Origin: Caldifarciminota bacterium
GTDB lineage: Bacteria; Hydrothermota; Hydrothermia; LBFQ01
Reading direction: 5' to 3'
DNA: 43,373 bases
Assembly: GCA_027003075.1 (NCBI GenBank)
Contig: JALWYV010000047.1
Coordinates: 1-43,373, forward strand
A program made the position numbers and the translations under genes. Positions 23,676 to 30,001 of this stretch are shown piece by piece (within the stretch, counting starts at the first letter, position 1; each line of letters starts with the position of its first letter). A model generated the notes under the pieces. The model saw only the letters and a program-made list of their open reading frames with translations. It made no database searches and was not told where the DNA came from.

Positions 23676-24235
23676 TCCTTTACGTACAGCCAGTCAAGGA
23701 CGATAACTAAGAAGACGAGGACACCGGCGATTATGGCGAACCAGCCGCCTACGTCAGGCATGGACCACACGACGAAGTTAAGGAGGACCTTCTTACCGAT
23801 GAGGGGAGGGGTGAAGGGGTCTATCTTCAGGGGAGCGTTGGGGTCAAGATCGTGGCCGTAGTGGTACAGCCACTTGTAGAAGTCGGCCATGGCTATCAGG
23901 CCAAAGGCGGCGTACAGGATGAACCACGTCCAGATGAGCTTGCGCTTGTACCATATAGCGAGGATGATGGCGGTTATGGCGAAGAACCAGAAGGCTATGG
24001 GAAGTATGTTGAACTCTGGAAGATGTTCCGGGAGGGGATGCATCCCAACGTAGTGGTTGAGATCGTCTATTATCTTCTTCTGCTGGAGGTCTCCCCAGCC
24101 ACTCGTCAGGATGACAAGACGCAGGCCCTCCGGGTACTGGGGTGCTATCAGGTCTATGTACCACAGCCGTACGAAGTTGACGGCCGCGAGGAGCAGACCC
24201 GACACGAACAGCAGAACACGGTTAAGCGTTTTCAT
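23672..24235 (-). CDS. Nos-cluster membrane protein
   Basis: This 187-residue protein has four hydrophobic segments (about residues 5-25, 78-95, 100-118 and 158-182). The first loop, IDLIAPQYPEGLRLVIL.. ..DDLNHYVGMHPLPEHLPEFNIL, resembles the protein encoded between nosZ and nosL in many clade II N2O-reducing bacteria (with APQYPEGL and LNHYIGM). Its biochemical function is not established; a role in NosZ maturation or electron transfer is inferred from linkage. A Shine-Dalgarno sequence AAGGAGG lies 6 bases before the ATG. It lies behind the hairpin at 24259-24278, so its expression may be lower than nosZ. Confidence 0.78.
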   Translation of the reverse strand: MKTLNRVLLFVSGLLLAAVNFVRLWYIDLIAPQYPEGLRLVILTSGWGDLQQKKIIDDLNHYVGMHPLPEHLPEFNILPIAFWFFAITAIILAIWYKRKLIWTWFILYAAFGLIAMADFYKWLYHYGHDLDPNAPLKIDPFTPPLIGKKVLLNFVVWSMPDVGGWFAIIAGVLVFLVIVLDWLYVKE

Positions 24236-24258
24236 GGCTTTCCTCCTTATTTAAAGAA

Positions 24259-24278
24259 GGGGGGGCTTTCGCCCCCCC
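24259..24278 (-). terminator. GC hairpin with GAAA loop between nosZ and the downstream genes
   Basis: On the minus strand GGGGGGGC is followed by the loop GAAA and then GCCCCCCC, an 8-bp perfect stem with a stable GNRA tetraloop, and next TTCTTTAAAT. This resembles an intrinsic terminator or a partial terminator/processing site. It lies between the nosZ stop (24293) and the Shine-Dalgarno sequence of the next gene. Confidence 0.6.
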
Positions 24279-24292
24279 AGCCTTTTCATGCG

Positions 24293-26290
24293 TTAAAGCG
24301 CTTTGTCCAGTCCCCACTTGAGGGGTACGTTGGAACCCCTGGGGGACACACGGACGTAACCCTGCATCTCCTGGTGCAGGGCAGAACAGAAGTCCGTACA
24401 GTAGAAAGGATACACGCCGGGCTTCTGAGGTACCCACCGGATGGTAAGGGTCTGACCGGGCATTATCAGGGCGTTAGGTTCGTGCGCACCGAGTATAGCG
24501 AAGCCGTGAGGTATGTCCCAATCCTGCTCTATGTTGGTGATGTGGAAGTATACGGTATCACCGACCCTGATACCCTCTATGTTGTCGGGGTTGAAGTGGG
24601 ATCTGATGGCCGTCATGTAGACGTGGACGACGTTGCCCTTGCGCTCAACGCGGGTGTCGTTCTCGCTCTTGACGGCGTAGGGGTGCTCGTTCTCGTCAAG
24701 TTTGTAGATGTTCACGATCTTGTCCTTCAAGAGGTCGGCGGGCAGGGCCTGGGCGTAGTGAGGCTCACCTATGGTCGGGAAGTCAAGGAGCATCTCCATC
24801 TTCTCACCCGTTATGTCTATGAGCTGGGCGGCATGGTTGAGCTCAGGACCGACGGGCAGGTACCTGTCCTTGGTTATCTTGTTAAGAGCCACCACGTACT
24901 TACCGAAGGGTTTCTTGGAGTCCCCACCGGGTACAAGAAGGTGACCTATGGAGTAGTACACGGGTATGCGGTCCACGACCTCGCACTTCTCGTAATCGTA
25001 CTTGATAACCTCCGAAGAGATGAAGCAGGAGGTGTAAGCGTAGCCCTTACCGTCAAACTCCGTGTGCAGGGGACCTATACAGGCCTTGGGTACCAGACAG
25101 TGGTTCACAGACTCAAACTTCAGCACGGGGATACCCTCTACGACCTTCTCAAACTCCTTGTTCTCTATGGCCTTCATCATCTTGGAGAAGGAGTGGATAG
25201 GAATGTCGGCGGAGAGCTTACCACCACCTATGATGTACTCACCCGTGGGGTCCACGTCCACGCCGTGCGGAGACTTGGGCGTAGGCAGGAAGTAGGCCAG
25301 ACCCTCGCACTCGCTGGGGAATATAACCTTGACCTTGTCCCCGACCTTGGAGAAGGCCATGTGTTTCTTCTCATCGTAGTAGTTGTGGTAGTACTTGGCG
25401 GGGAACTCGTGGTACTTACCCTCGTTTATGCACTGCTCGGCCCTCTTCCAGTTTACCGCTATGATGTAGTCCTTGTCATGCTGGGAGGCGTTCTTCTCAA
25501 GGAGGGTGTGGGCCTGCTCGGTGTTGTAGGAGGTGAAGAAGCACCAGCCGTGGCTGGGCCCCTTACCGCAGTGGGCGAGGTCGTAGTCGTATCCGGGGAC
25601 GAGGATCTGGAAGGCGATCTCCATCCTGTCCTCACCCTCGTAGTTGGGGTCGTTGTTCACCTTGATGAAGGTGATGGTTCCCTTGAACTCCTTGGCGTAG
25701 TCCTTAATAGGGACGTCCTTGAAGGTACCTTTCTGGATGTCTATGGGTACGGAGAAACGGGTAGCGGCCGTGACGTACTCGGTGTTCATGGTTATGAAGG
25801 TGGAGGGGTGGTTACCGGCGCTGTTGGGTATTTCAAGGATCTCACGGGTCTCCATAGTGGCCAGGTCTATACGGGCGACACGCGGGGTGTTGTTGGCGTT
25901 GATGAATACCCAGCGGCCGTCCACCTCACCGTTCGTCTGGGAGAGCTCGGGGTGGTGGGTGTCATCCCACGGTATGAAGCCGTGGGAGGTCATGAGCATG
26001 GCCTTGGTCTCCTCCGTGTAACCGTAGCCGTTGCGAGGGAATACCGAGAAAACGGGTATGATCTTGAGAAGCCTTCCGGAGGGCAGACCGTAAACCATCA
26101 GCTGGCCGTTGAACCCTCCAGAGAAGAAGGCGTAGAACTCATCGTACTCACCGGGGGCCACGTAGACCTTCTCGGCCGCGGTGGCACCGGCCTTTGCTGC
26201 TCCTTTCTCTTTAGGCGGACACCCCATAAAGAGGGCGCCCACACCGATCGCGCCTATTACTCCTGCGAGAATCAGGGTACGCCTGTTCAT
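24293..26290 (-). CDS. nosZ: Nitrous oxide reductase NosZ, clade II-like
   Basis: NosZ reduces N2O to N2 at a periplasmic copper enzyme. The 665-residue protein shows the seven-bladed propeller with the CuZ histidine segment DDTHHP, and NSAGNHPSTFITMN further on. The C-terminal cupredoxin domain carries the CuA site, CTDFCSALHQEM, with Cys631, Cys635, His639 and Met642, plus HGFAILGAHEP upstream. Length and motifs fit active NosZ. The signal is hydrophobic (MNRRTLILAGVIGAIGVGALFMGC) and ends in a Cys24 that could be a lipid site. RR occurs without a full Tat consensus, fitting the Sec-type export of clade II. A strong AAGGAGG site lies 5 bases before the ATG. It is the second gene of the operon behind a cytochrome c. 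Confidence 0.96.
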   Translation of the reverse strand: MNRRTLILAGVIGAIGVGALFMGCPPKEKGAAKAGATAAEKVYVAPGEYDEFYAFFSGGFNGQLMVYGLPSGRLLKIIPVFSVFPRNGYGYTEETKAMLMTSHGFIPWDDTHHPELSQTNGEVDGRWVFINANNTPRVARIDLATMETREILEIPNSAGNHPSTFITMNTEYVTAATRFSVPIDIQKGTFKDVPIKDYAKEFKGTITFIKVNNDPNYEGEDRMEIAFQILVPGYDYDLAHCGKGPSHGWCFFTSYNTEQAHTLLEKNASQHDKDYIIAVNWKRAEQCINEGKYHEFPAKYYHNYYDEKKHMAFSKVGDKVKVIFPSECEGLAYFLPTPKSPHGVDVDPTGEYIIGGGKLSADIPIHSFSKMMKAIENKEFEKVVEGIPVLKFESVNHCLVPKACIGPLHTEFDGKGYAYTSCFISSEVIKYDYEKCEVVDRIPVYYSIGHLLVPGGDSKKPFGKYVVALNKITKDRYLPVGPELNHAAQLIDITGEKMEMLLDFPTIGEPHYAQALPADLLKDKIVNIYKLDENEHPYAVKSENDTRVERKGNVVHVYMTAIRSHFNPDNIEGIRVGDTVYFHITNIEQDWDIPHGFAILGAHEPNALIMPGQTLTIRWVPQKPGVYPFYCTDFCSALHQEMQGYVRVSPRGSNVPLKWGLDKAL

Positions 26291-26303
26291 AAATACCTCC
26301 TTG

Positions 26304-26816
26304 TTAGTTCTTCTTTTCCTTTGCCGCTTTTCTCAAAAACTCAAGTATAGCCCTTGCCTCGTCCTTACTCACGTTCTGGTTGGTCATGGGAACGCCGTAC
26401 TCCTCAAGCAGCTTCTTGGCCACCGGATCCTTCAGGATCATCTCCTCCGGATTTATTATCATGTTCATGATCCACTCCGGGGGCCTCTGGTTAACCACGT
26501 CCCTGAGGGGAGGTCCCACCTTCCTGTTATCCAGCTCGTGGCAGGCGGTACAACCCTTCTTATCAAAGAGTTCCTCACCCTTCTTTGCCAGAGCCTCGTC
26601 TATGGTCTCAGGAAGGTTCAAAGGCTCCTGTATAGGGCCGACCCCGAACTCGCTGACCTGCTCACCCTGAGCGGTCGCCTGAGTCTGCTCAACCGTGGCC
26701 GTCTGCTGGGCCTTCTGTTCCGTCGTGGTGCCTGAGGTTTCGGACTTATTCCCCCCACCGCATCCGGCGACGAGGAGGATAGGAAGGATGTACATCAACA
26801 GATACCTCTTTCGCAT
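26304..26816 (-). CDS. Monoheme cytochrome c lipoprotein (nos electron donor)
   Basis: The protein has 170 residues: a lipoprotein signal (MRKRYLLMYILPILLVAGC, Cys19), a Gln/Thr-rich flexible linker (about residues 25-60), and a class I cytochrome c domain with CTACH at 89-93. A likely axial Met is in the segment YGVPMTNQNVSKDEARAILEFL. Such membrane-anchored cytochromes are often the first gene of clade II nos clusters and are thought to feed electrons to NosZ. It starts the nos transcription unit: TATAAT lies 8 bases before the ATG, and nosZ follows after 13 bases. I infer that it is the direct or near-direct donor. Confidence 0.87.
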   Translation of the reverse strand: MRKRYLLMYILPILLVAGCGGGNKSETSGTTTEQKAQQTATVEQTQATAQGEQVSEFGVGPIQEPLNLPETIDEALAKKGEELFDKKGCTACHELDNRKVGPPLRDVVNQRPPEWIMNMIINPEEMILKDPVAKKLLEEYGVPMTNQNVSKDEARAILEFLRKAAKEKKN

Positions 26817-26824
26817 AGGTAGGT

Positions 26825-26830
26825 ATTATA
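26825..26830 (-). promoter_or_regulatory. -10 box of the nos operon
   Basis: A perfect TATAAT (minus strand) ends 8 bases before the start of the cytochrome gene. No recognisable -35 box is at the normal distance, which suggests an activator-dependent promoter. Two inverted repeats lie upstream (26864-26894). Confidence 0.65.
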
Positions 26831-26863
26831 CTACCGTAGAGAAAGGTTATGTGCCCCTGAAGG

Positions 26864-26879
26864 TGAAAAACGTTTTTCA
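26864..26879. promoter_or_regulatory. 16-bp perfect palindrome upstream of the nos operon
   Basis: TGAAAAACGTTTTTCA is a perfect inverted repeat with its centre about 55 bases from the cytochrome c start codon. It is a candidate regulator site, but it does not match the FNR/CRP consensus. Confidence 0.4.
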
Positions 26880-26894
26880 GGATTTACCCTGAAA
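26875..26894. promoter_or_regulatory. Inverted repeat TTTCAGG-N6-CCTGAAA
   Basis: Seven-base arms are separated by six bases, overlapping the palindrome at 26864-26879 by five. The spacing resembles a CRP/FNR-type site, but the half-sites differ from known consensus sequences. It could serve the nos operon or the divergent gene at 27033. Confidence 0.4.
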
Positions 26895-27018
26895 TGCTGC
26901 AGATAATCCCCGGAACATCATGAATTAAATTTTAATATGCGGCAAGTTTTATACATATGCAATATTATTCCCAGAAACTCTCCGATGATATACCCATCCG
27001 GTCACACGTTTTCGTCTT

Positions 27019-27024
27019 TAAAAT
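27019..27024 (+). promoter_or_regulatory. -10 box of the divergent nos-side unit
   Basis: TAAAAT ends 8 bases before ATG 27033. Confidence 0.5.
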
Positions 27025-27032
27025 CGCTGGCC

Positions 27033-27491
27033 ATGAGGGTAAGGCTTCTTTTAGGTGTAATATTCGTCCTCGGCAGCGGGGTTCTCTGGACAGGTTGCGG
27101 TGGAGAAAAGGTTAAAACCGAAGAACGTAAGTCAACGGCGAACATCTCTCTGAAGGACAGGGGACCGTATCCGGAGGACAGGGTCACCGTTCCCCGTTAT
27201 CCCGGTGCGGTGGTTGAAAACTACGAGGAAGCCTTCGCCCCCGGAGGGAAGGAGGTCTCCTTCGTGCGGGTGTACCTGAATACCACAGACTCTTACGATA
27301 AGGTGCGGGACTTCTATAAGAAGGCTTTTAGGGAGAAGTACGGTGAACCCACGGAGGAAGGGGAGGAGAAGGGTATATATCACGTTATGAAGGCTAAAGG
27401 AAAGGAGTACGCTCCCTACTTCCAGATAGAGGTTACAGACCTCGGAGATTACCGCCGGATCGTAATAACCCGTTCCGATAGGAACAAATAG
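27033..27491 (+). CDS. Hypothetical lipoprotein upstream of nosF
   Basis: This 152-residue protein has a lipoprotein signal (MRVRLLLGVIFVLGSGVLWTGC, Cys22). The soluble part contains RVTVPRYPGAVVENYEEAF, then a strand-helix segment VSFVRVYLNTTDSYDKVRDFYKKAF, which resembles a domain found in many bacterial lipoproteins ('vPxYPGA ... D...V..fY'). No function is known to me. The start at 27033 is supported by TAAAAT 8 bases upstream; an upstream in-frame ATG at 26937 would add 32 residues of non-signal-like sequence. It lies 22 bases before nosF, but nosF seems to have its own -10 box, so co-transcription is uncertain. Confidence 0.65.
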   Translation: MRVRLLLGVIFVLGSGVLWTGCGGEKVKTEERKSTANISLKDRGPYPEDRVTVPRYPGAVVENYEEAFAPGGKEVSFVRVYLNTTDSYDKVRDFYKKAFREKYGEPTEEGEEKGIYHVMKAKGKEYAPYFQIEVTDLGDYRRIVITRSDRNK

Positions 27492-27499
27492 AGCCACCG

Positions 27500-27505
27500 T
27501 AGAAT
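27500..27505 (+). promoter_or_regulatory. -10 box of nosF
   Basis: TAGAAT ends 8 bases before the TTG start of nosF at 27514, with no Shine-Dalgarno sequence. Confidence 0.55.
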
Positions 27506-27513
27506 ACCCGGAG

Positions 27514-28239
27514 TTGGATAGCATAATCGTAGAGGATCTGTACAAACGTTTTGGGAAGAACGAAGTCTTAAAGGGAATTAACCTTCGCGTACGTTCAGGT
27601 GAAATAACGGCCATTTTGGGCCCCAACGCGTCCGGTAAAACTACCCTCATGAAGTGCATCCTCGGTCTCGTAATACCGACATCCGGAAAGATCACCGTAA
27701 TGGGACACGACACGCGTAAAGGCGTGGAGTACAGAAGGTACATAGGGTACATGCCCCAGATAGCCCGATTCCCGGAGAATTTGACTGTCAGGGAACTCAT
27801 AGATATGGTAAAGGATATAAGAGGAGAGGAGGCCAGCGAGGAGTATTACGTAAACCTTTTTGGACTTGAAAAGTTTCTGGATAAACATCTAAGTGTACTA
27901 TCCGGCGGGACACGTCAGAAGGTGAACGCAACCCTCGCCCTGATGTTTGACAATGCCGTATACATGCTTGACGAACCGACCGTCGGCTTTGACCCCGTGG
28001 CCAGCACCCACTTCAAAGACGAGGTCATAAAATTGAAGAAGGCAGGAAAGAGTATAGTGTTCACGTCTCACATCATGAGCGAGGTTGAGGAGCTGGCCGA
28101 CCGCGTCGTCTTCCTCCTCGGCGGCGTGATACACTTTGACGGAACTCCTTCCCGGTTCAAAGAGCAGACGGGTGAAAGTACGCTTGAAAGGGCTATAGCC
28201 CGACTCATGAAGGAGGTCGGCGTTGAGAATGGCGTTTAA
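27514..28239 (+). CDS. nosF: NosF copper-maturation ABC transporter ATPase
   Basis: NosF is the cytoplasmic ATPase that powers the NosY permease in CuZ assembly. The 241-residue protein has Walker A GPNASGKTT at 36-44, the signature LSGGTRQKVNATLAL from about 129, and Walker B with D-loop YMLDEPTVGFDP around 153. The H-loop region (VFTSHIMSEVEELADRV) follows. The protein is intact. The start codon is TTG at 27514 and is the best candidate because TAGAAT lies 8 bases upstream. It overlaps nosY by 17 bases. Apart from its neighbours (nosD, nosZ) it would be classed only as a general ABC ATPase, so the symbol rests on context. Confidence 0.86.
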   Translation: MDSIIVEDLYKRFGKNEVLKGINLRVRSGEITAILGPNASGKTTLMKCILGLVIPTSGKITVMGHDTRKGVEYRRYIGYMPQIARFPENLTVRELIDMVKDIRGEEASEEYYVNLFGLEKFLDKHLSVLSGGTRQKVNATLALMFDNAVYMLDEPTVGFDPVASTHFKDEVIKLKKAGKSIVFTSHIMSEVEELADRVVFLLGGVIHFDGTPSRFKEQTGESTLERAIARLMKEVGVENGV

Positions 28240-29002
28240 ACTGCTCAAGTACGAGGCGTACAACACCCTGAGGAGCAGGTTCATAGTGGGTTACTTCCTG
28301 TTCTTCCTCCTCCTAACCTCCGCCCTATCCTACTTCAGCGGTGACGTCTCAAAGGTCATCGTCAGCCTCCTCAACATCGTGATACTCTTCGTACCCCTCA
28401 TATCTCTGGTCTTCTCATCCCTCTTCTTCTACGGAACGAGGGAGTTCACGGAGCTGATACTCGTCCAGCCCGTGGGCAGAAAGGTCGTGTACTTCAGCAA
28501 GGTACTCGGAATATCGCTGCCTCTGGCCGTCTCTTCCGGGGCCGGGATGGGTATTCCCCTCGTGGTCTTCGGCGCATCGCCTGTGCATACCCTCCTCTTA
28601 ACCCTCTCCTCCGTTTACCTGACGTTCATATTCTCCGCCATGGCCATAATGTTCGCCGTGATCAGTGACGACCGCGTCAAAGGGCTGGCCATGGGTCTGG
28701 CGGTATGGATCTATGCCAGTGTAATTTACGACGCCCTCATCCTCTTCGTAGGCATGGCCTTCTACGACTACCCCATAGAGGGATTGATCATCCTGCTGTC
28801 TATCCTCAACCCGGTTGACCTCGCCCGCATCCTGATAGTCATGAACCTTGACATAGCCGCCCTCATGGGGTACACCGGCGCCCTTTTCGTGAAGTTCGTA
28901 ACGACGGTGAAAGGGTACGTAATAATCTTCCTTACCCTTACCCTGTGGTTCGTCGTACCTCTGTTCGTAGGAAGCTGGTTCTTCAACAGGAAAGACTTCT
29001 AA
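28223..29002 (+). CDS. nosY: NosY ABC permease
   Basis: NosY is the inner-membrane component of the NosDFY complex. The 259-residue protein has about six hydrophobic segments, e.g. [44 protein letters not shown] and the final [29 protein letters not shown]. The segment [26 protein letters not shown] is typical of ABC-2-type permeases of this group, and a short nucleotide-binding-domain coupling helix would lie between segments 2 and 3. The AAGGAGG site at 28210-28216 is 6 bases before TTG 28223 and 12 before ATG 28229; either could be the start. It is coupled to nosF. Confidence 0.84.
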   Translation: MRMAFKLLKYEAYNTLRSRFIVGYFLFFLLLTSALSYFSGDVSKVIVSLLNIVILFVPLISLVFSSLFFYGTREFTELILVQPVGRKVVYFSKVLGISLPLAVSSGAGMGIPLVVFGASPVHTLLLTLSSVYLTFIFSAMAIMFAVISDDRVKGLAMGLAVWIYASVIYDALILFVGMAFYDYPIEGLIILLSILNPVDLARILIVMNLDIAALMGYTGALFVKFVTTVKGYVIIFLTLTLWFVVPLFVGSWFFNRKDF

Positions 29003-29102
29003 ACTCCCATTCCCTGAGGTACGTTCAGAATACCTTTAGAGACAAGTACAACGGAACGTTTAAACCTGCCCTTAACGCTTCAACTTTAGATGTGCGTGTA
29101 AA

Positions 29103-29176
<74 letters not shown>

Positions 29177-29186
29177 AGGGGAAGGA

Positions 29187-29192
29187 ATTATA
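29187..29192 (-). promoter_or_regulatory. -10 box of tRNA-Arg
   Basis: TATAAT on the minus strand, 10 bases upstream of the mature 5' end. It shows the same -10 type used at protein starts, here with a normal short leader. Confidence 0.6.
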
Positions 29193-29200
29193 AGGCGGAG

Positions 29201-29998
29201 TTATGGCCTTATCCTGATAACCTTCCCATCCCTGTAAGCGTAGAAGACCGGGCCATTCTCAAAAAAGGGGCCCGATACGTGGTAGTATTCCCGGAAGGGG
29301 CCGAACTTCTTCCCGTTCAAAGTCAGGTACCATCTCCCTTCATACGGGTACCTTGACCACCAGTGTTCGCCGTCAGGTGAAAAGGCTACGGTCCATGCAT
29401 TCTCGTAAGGCCCGAAGATCTCACCATCAACCAGAACGTACCACTGGCCCGATTCGGCGTAAGCCACCGCCCACCTCCTCCCGTCTTCGGAGAAAAAGGG
29501 GGAACCGTATGCGACCTCATCGTACGGTCCCAGAGTACGATCCCTCAGTCGGACGTAGGCCTTCCCTTCGCAGTAGTACGTGAATCCCCACATATTCCCC
29601 GCAAAGTACGGAGGGTCAACCCTTTCAAAAGGTCCCATCCTCTCACCGTTCTTTACAACCATATAACTTCCACTCTCCTTCCCCACGACTATCCAGACGG
29701 AGCCGTCGGGAGATATAGCCGGTGAATACCACGGTACATCCCCGTAGGGGCCAAAAATCTCACCGTTAACCACGACGTAAAATCCATCGTCCTTCTTACA
29801 GGAAAACGCCCATACCGATGCGTCGTCGGAGAACACCGGAGCCGCCACATCCCGGTACGGTCCCCATCTCCTCCCCTCAATCACGAGGTACCTTACCCCC
29901 ATATCCTCCATGTACATCACCCACCACCTCCCTTTGGATGAGGAGACCTTTATAACCCTCACCCCTTTCGGACCAAGATCGTGCAGGACCTTCTCCAC
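29201..29998 (-). CDS. Six-repeat GP[YF] beta-propeller-like protein
   Basis: This 265-residue protein consists of six repeats of about 40 residues. Each has a 'GP(Y/F)' turn followed by a strand, an S/D-rich loop and a W-containing strand: WGPYRDV, FGPYGDV, MGPFERV, LGPYDEV, FGPYENA and FGPFREY, with pairs such as FSPDGEHWW and SPDGSVWIV. This pattern fits a six-bladed propeller of the WD40-like/TolB-like type. No signal peptide is obvious. The GTG start lies three bases after the stop of the TonB-dependent receptor gene, so it is co-transcribed with that gene. A binding or docking role at the receptor is inference. Confidence 0.62.
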   Translation of the reverse strand: MEKVLHDLGPKGVRVIKVSSSKGRWWVMYMEDMGVRYLVIEGRRWGPYRDVAAPVFSDDASVWAFSCKKDDGFYVVVNGEIFGPYGDVPWYSPAISPDGSVWIVVGKESGSYMVVKNGERMGPFERVDPPYFAGNMWGFTYYCEGKAYVRLRDRTLGPYDEVAYGSPFFSEDGRRWAVAYAESGQWYVLVDGEIFGPYENAWTVAFSPDGEHWWSRYPYEGRWYLTLNGKKFGPFREYYHVSGPFFENGPVFYAYRDGKVIRIRP

Positions 29999-30001
29999 GG
30001 T

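Noticed and set aside
23852-26350. An 832-codon open frame on the plus strand, opposite nosZ and its neighbour
   Set aside because: It is antisense to the clear nosZ coding frame, its product is low-complexity V/L/G/E-rich with no domain, and such antisense frames are expected in GC-rich genes with this codon use.
26937-27032. Longer N terminus for the lipoprotein gene at 27033
   Set aside because: The added residues are not signal-like, and the -10 box TAAAAT lies inside them, 8 bases before the ATG that starts a proper lipoprotein signal.
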